In this document: positions 63,968 through 64,000 of the stretch, in pieces
Layout of the letters: every line of letters starts with the position of its first letter
Numbering within the stretch: the first letter of the stretch is position 1
NCBI RefSeq assembly: GCF_000010725.1
Contig: NC_013857.1
Coordinates: forward strand, 124,001 to 188,000
Length of the DNA: 64,000 bases
Source: Azospirillum sp. B510
GTDB lineage: Bacteria; Pseudomonadota; Alphaproteobacteria; Azospirillales; Azospirillaceae
Direction: 5' to 3'
Program-made: the position numbers and the translations under genes
The notes under the pieces: generated by a model
What the model was told of the DNA's origin: nothing
Seen by the model: the letters and a program-made list of their open reading frames with translations, nothing else
Database searches by the model: none

Positions 63968-64000
63968 TGCCGCCCGGCACCTCAAGCTTTTTCACCGGAG
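63967..64000 (+). CDS. Start of a second DUF5985-like gene (truncated by window end)
   Basis: An ATG overlapping the previous stop (TGATG) opens the frame MPPGTSSFFTG, which runs off the window. The pairing rule for DUF5985 genes and the translational coupling suggest the partner membrane protein. Only 11 codons are visible. Confidence 0.4.
   Translation, partial: MPPGTSSFFTG

Overview
The window is a GC-rich chromosomal or megaplasmid segment from an alphaproteobacterium. The gene content (MsrPQ, fused MrpAB-type antiporter, soluble poly-HAMP hybrid kinases, DUF5985 membrane proteins, FixJ-type regulators) and the codon use suggest a Rhodospirillales/Azospirillum-like organism. That placement is an inference: the window has no rRNA gene or other taxonomic marker. 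I saw no tRNA, rRNA, CRISPR array, insertion sequence or phage gene.

Layout. 1-885 is the 3' end of a HisKA_2 sensor kinase, followed by tlyA (969-1751). 1715-7103 (minus) holds a TetR/MFS pair with a perfect 22-bp operator-like palindrome, a LysR regulator, and a DUF1348 / PNPOx-like / glutathione S-transferase group. 7446-20288 is the most distinctive block, an aromatic alcohol/aldehyde catabolic regulon. It contains a benzaldehyde-dehydrogenase-like gene, an aryl-alcohol dehydrogenase, four envelope genes (DUF1302 barrel, DUF1329, YCF48-like BNR protein, RND/MMPL transporter), a XylR/DmpR-type sigma-54 activator and a beta-lactamase-fold esterase. Both outward ends carry sigma-54 (-24/-12) promoter matches: one before the aldehyde dehydrogenase, one before the esterase.

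20316-30461 contains a MASE1 sensor kinase with a FixJ-like regulator, a double-domain universal stress protein, a PtsN-like EIIA and a complete, translationally coupled Mrp/Pha cation/proton antiporter operon (AB fusion, C, D, E, F, G). 30486-36705 (minus) is a DevBCA/TolC-like exporter followed by its probable OmpR-type two-component system. 36979-38486 is an SDR/thioester-reductase-like gene coupled to an SMR transporter. 38509-40824 (minus) is a cystine-type amino-acid ABC transporter. 41237-42583 encodes an acetylglutamate kinase-like protein with a vertebrate-type acetyltransferase (DUF619) domain.

42626-48605 (minus) carries an MgtC-like protein, a CDF metal exporter with a long C-terminal extension, and an ABC importer with no visible solute-binding protein. 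That importer has an ATPase with an extra C-terminal domain and a fused double permease, and is preceded by a 730-bp leader with a 32-codon ORF and a riboswitch-like block. 48606-54456 contains a DUF2029 glycosyltransferase, a chemoreceptor, a dienelactone hydrolase and msrPQ. 54908-63153 holds two large soluble hybrid histidine kinases. The first is 1963 residues with about ten HAMP units, seven of them near-identical 276-bp DNA repeats. The window ends in small genes, including a DUF5985-like membrane protein and the start of a probable partner.

Working model for the main block (inference): an ester of an aromatic (benzyl-type) alcohol enters through the DUF1302/DUF1329/RND envelope set, the esterase releases the alcohol, and the two dehydrogenases oxidise it to the acid. 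The XylR-like protein senses the aromatic compound and switches on both sigma-54 promoters.
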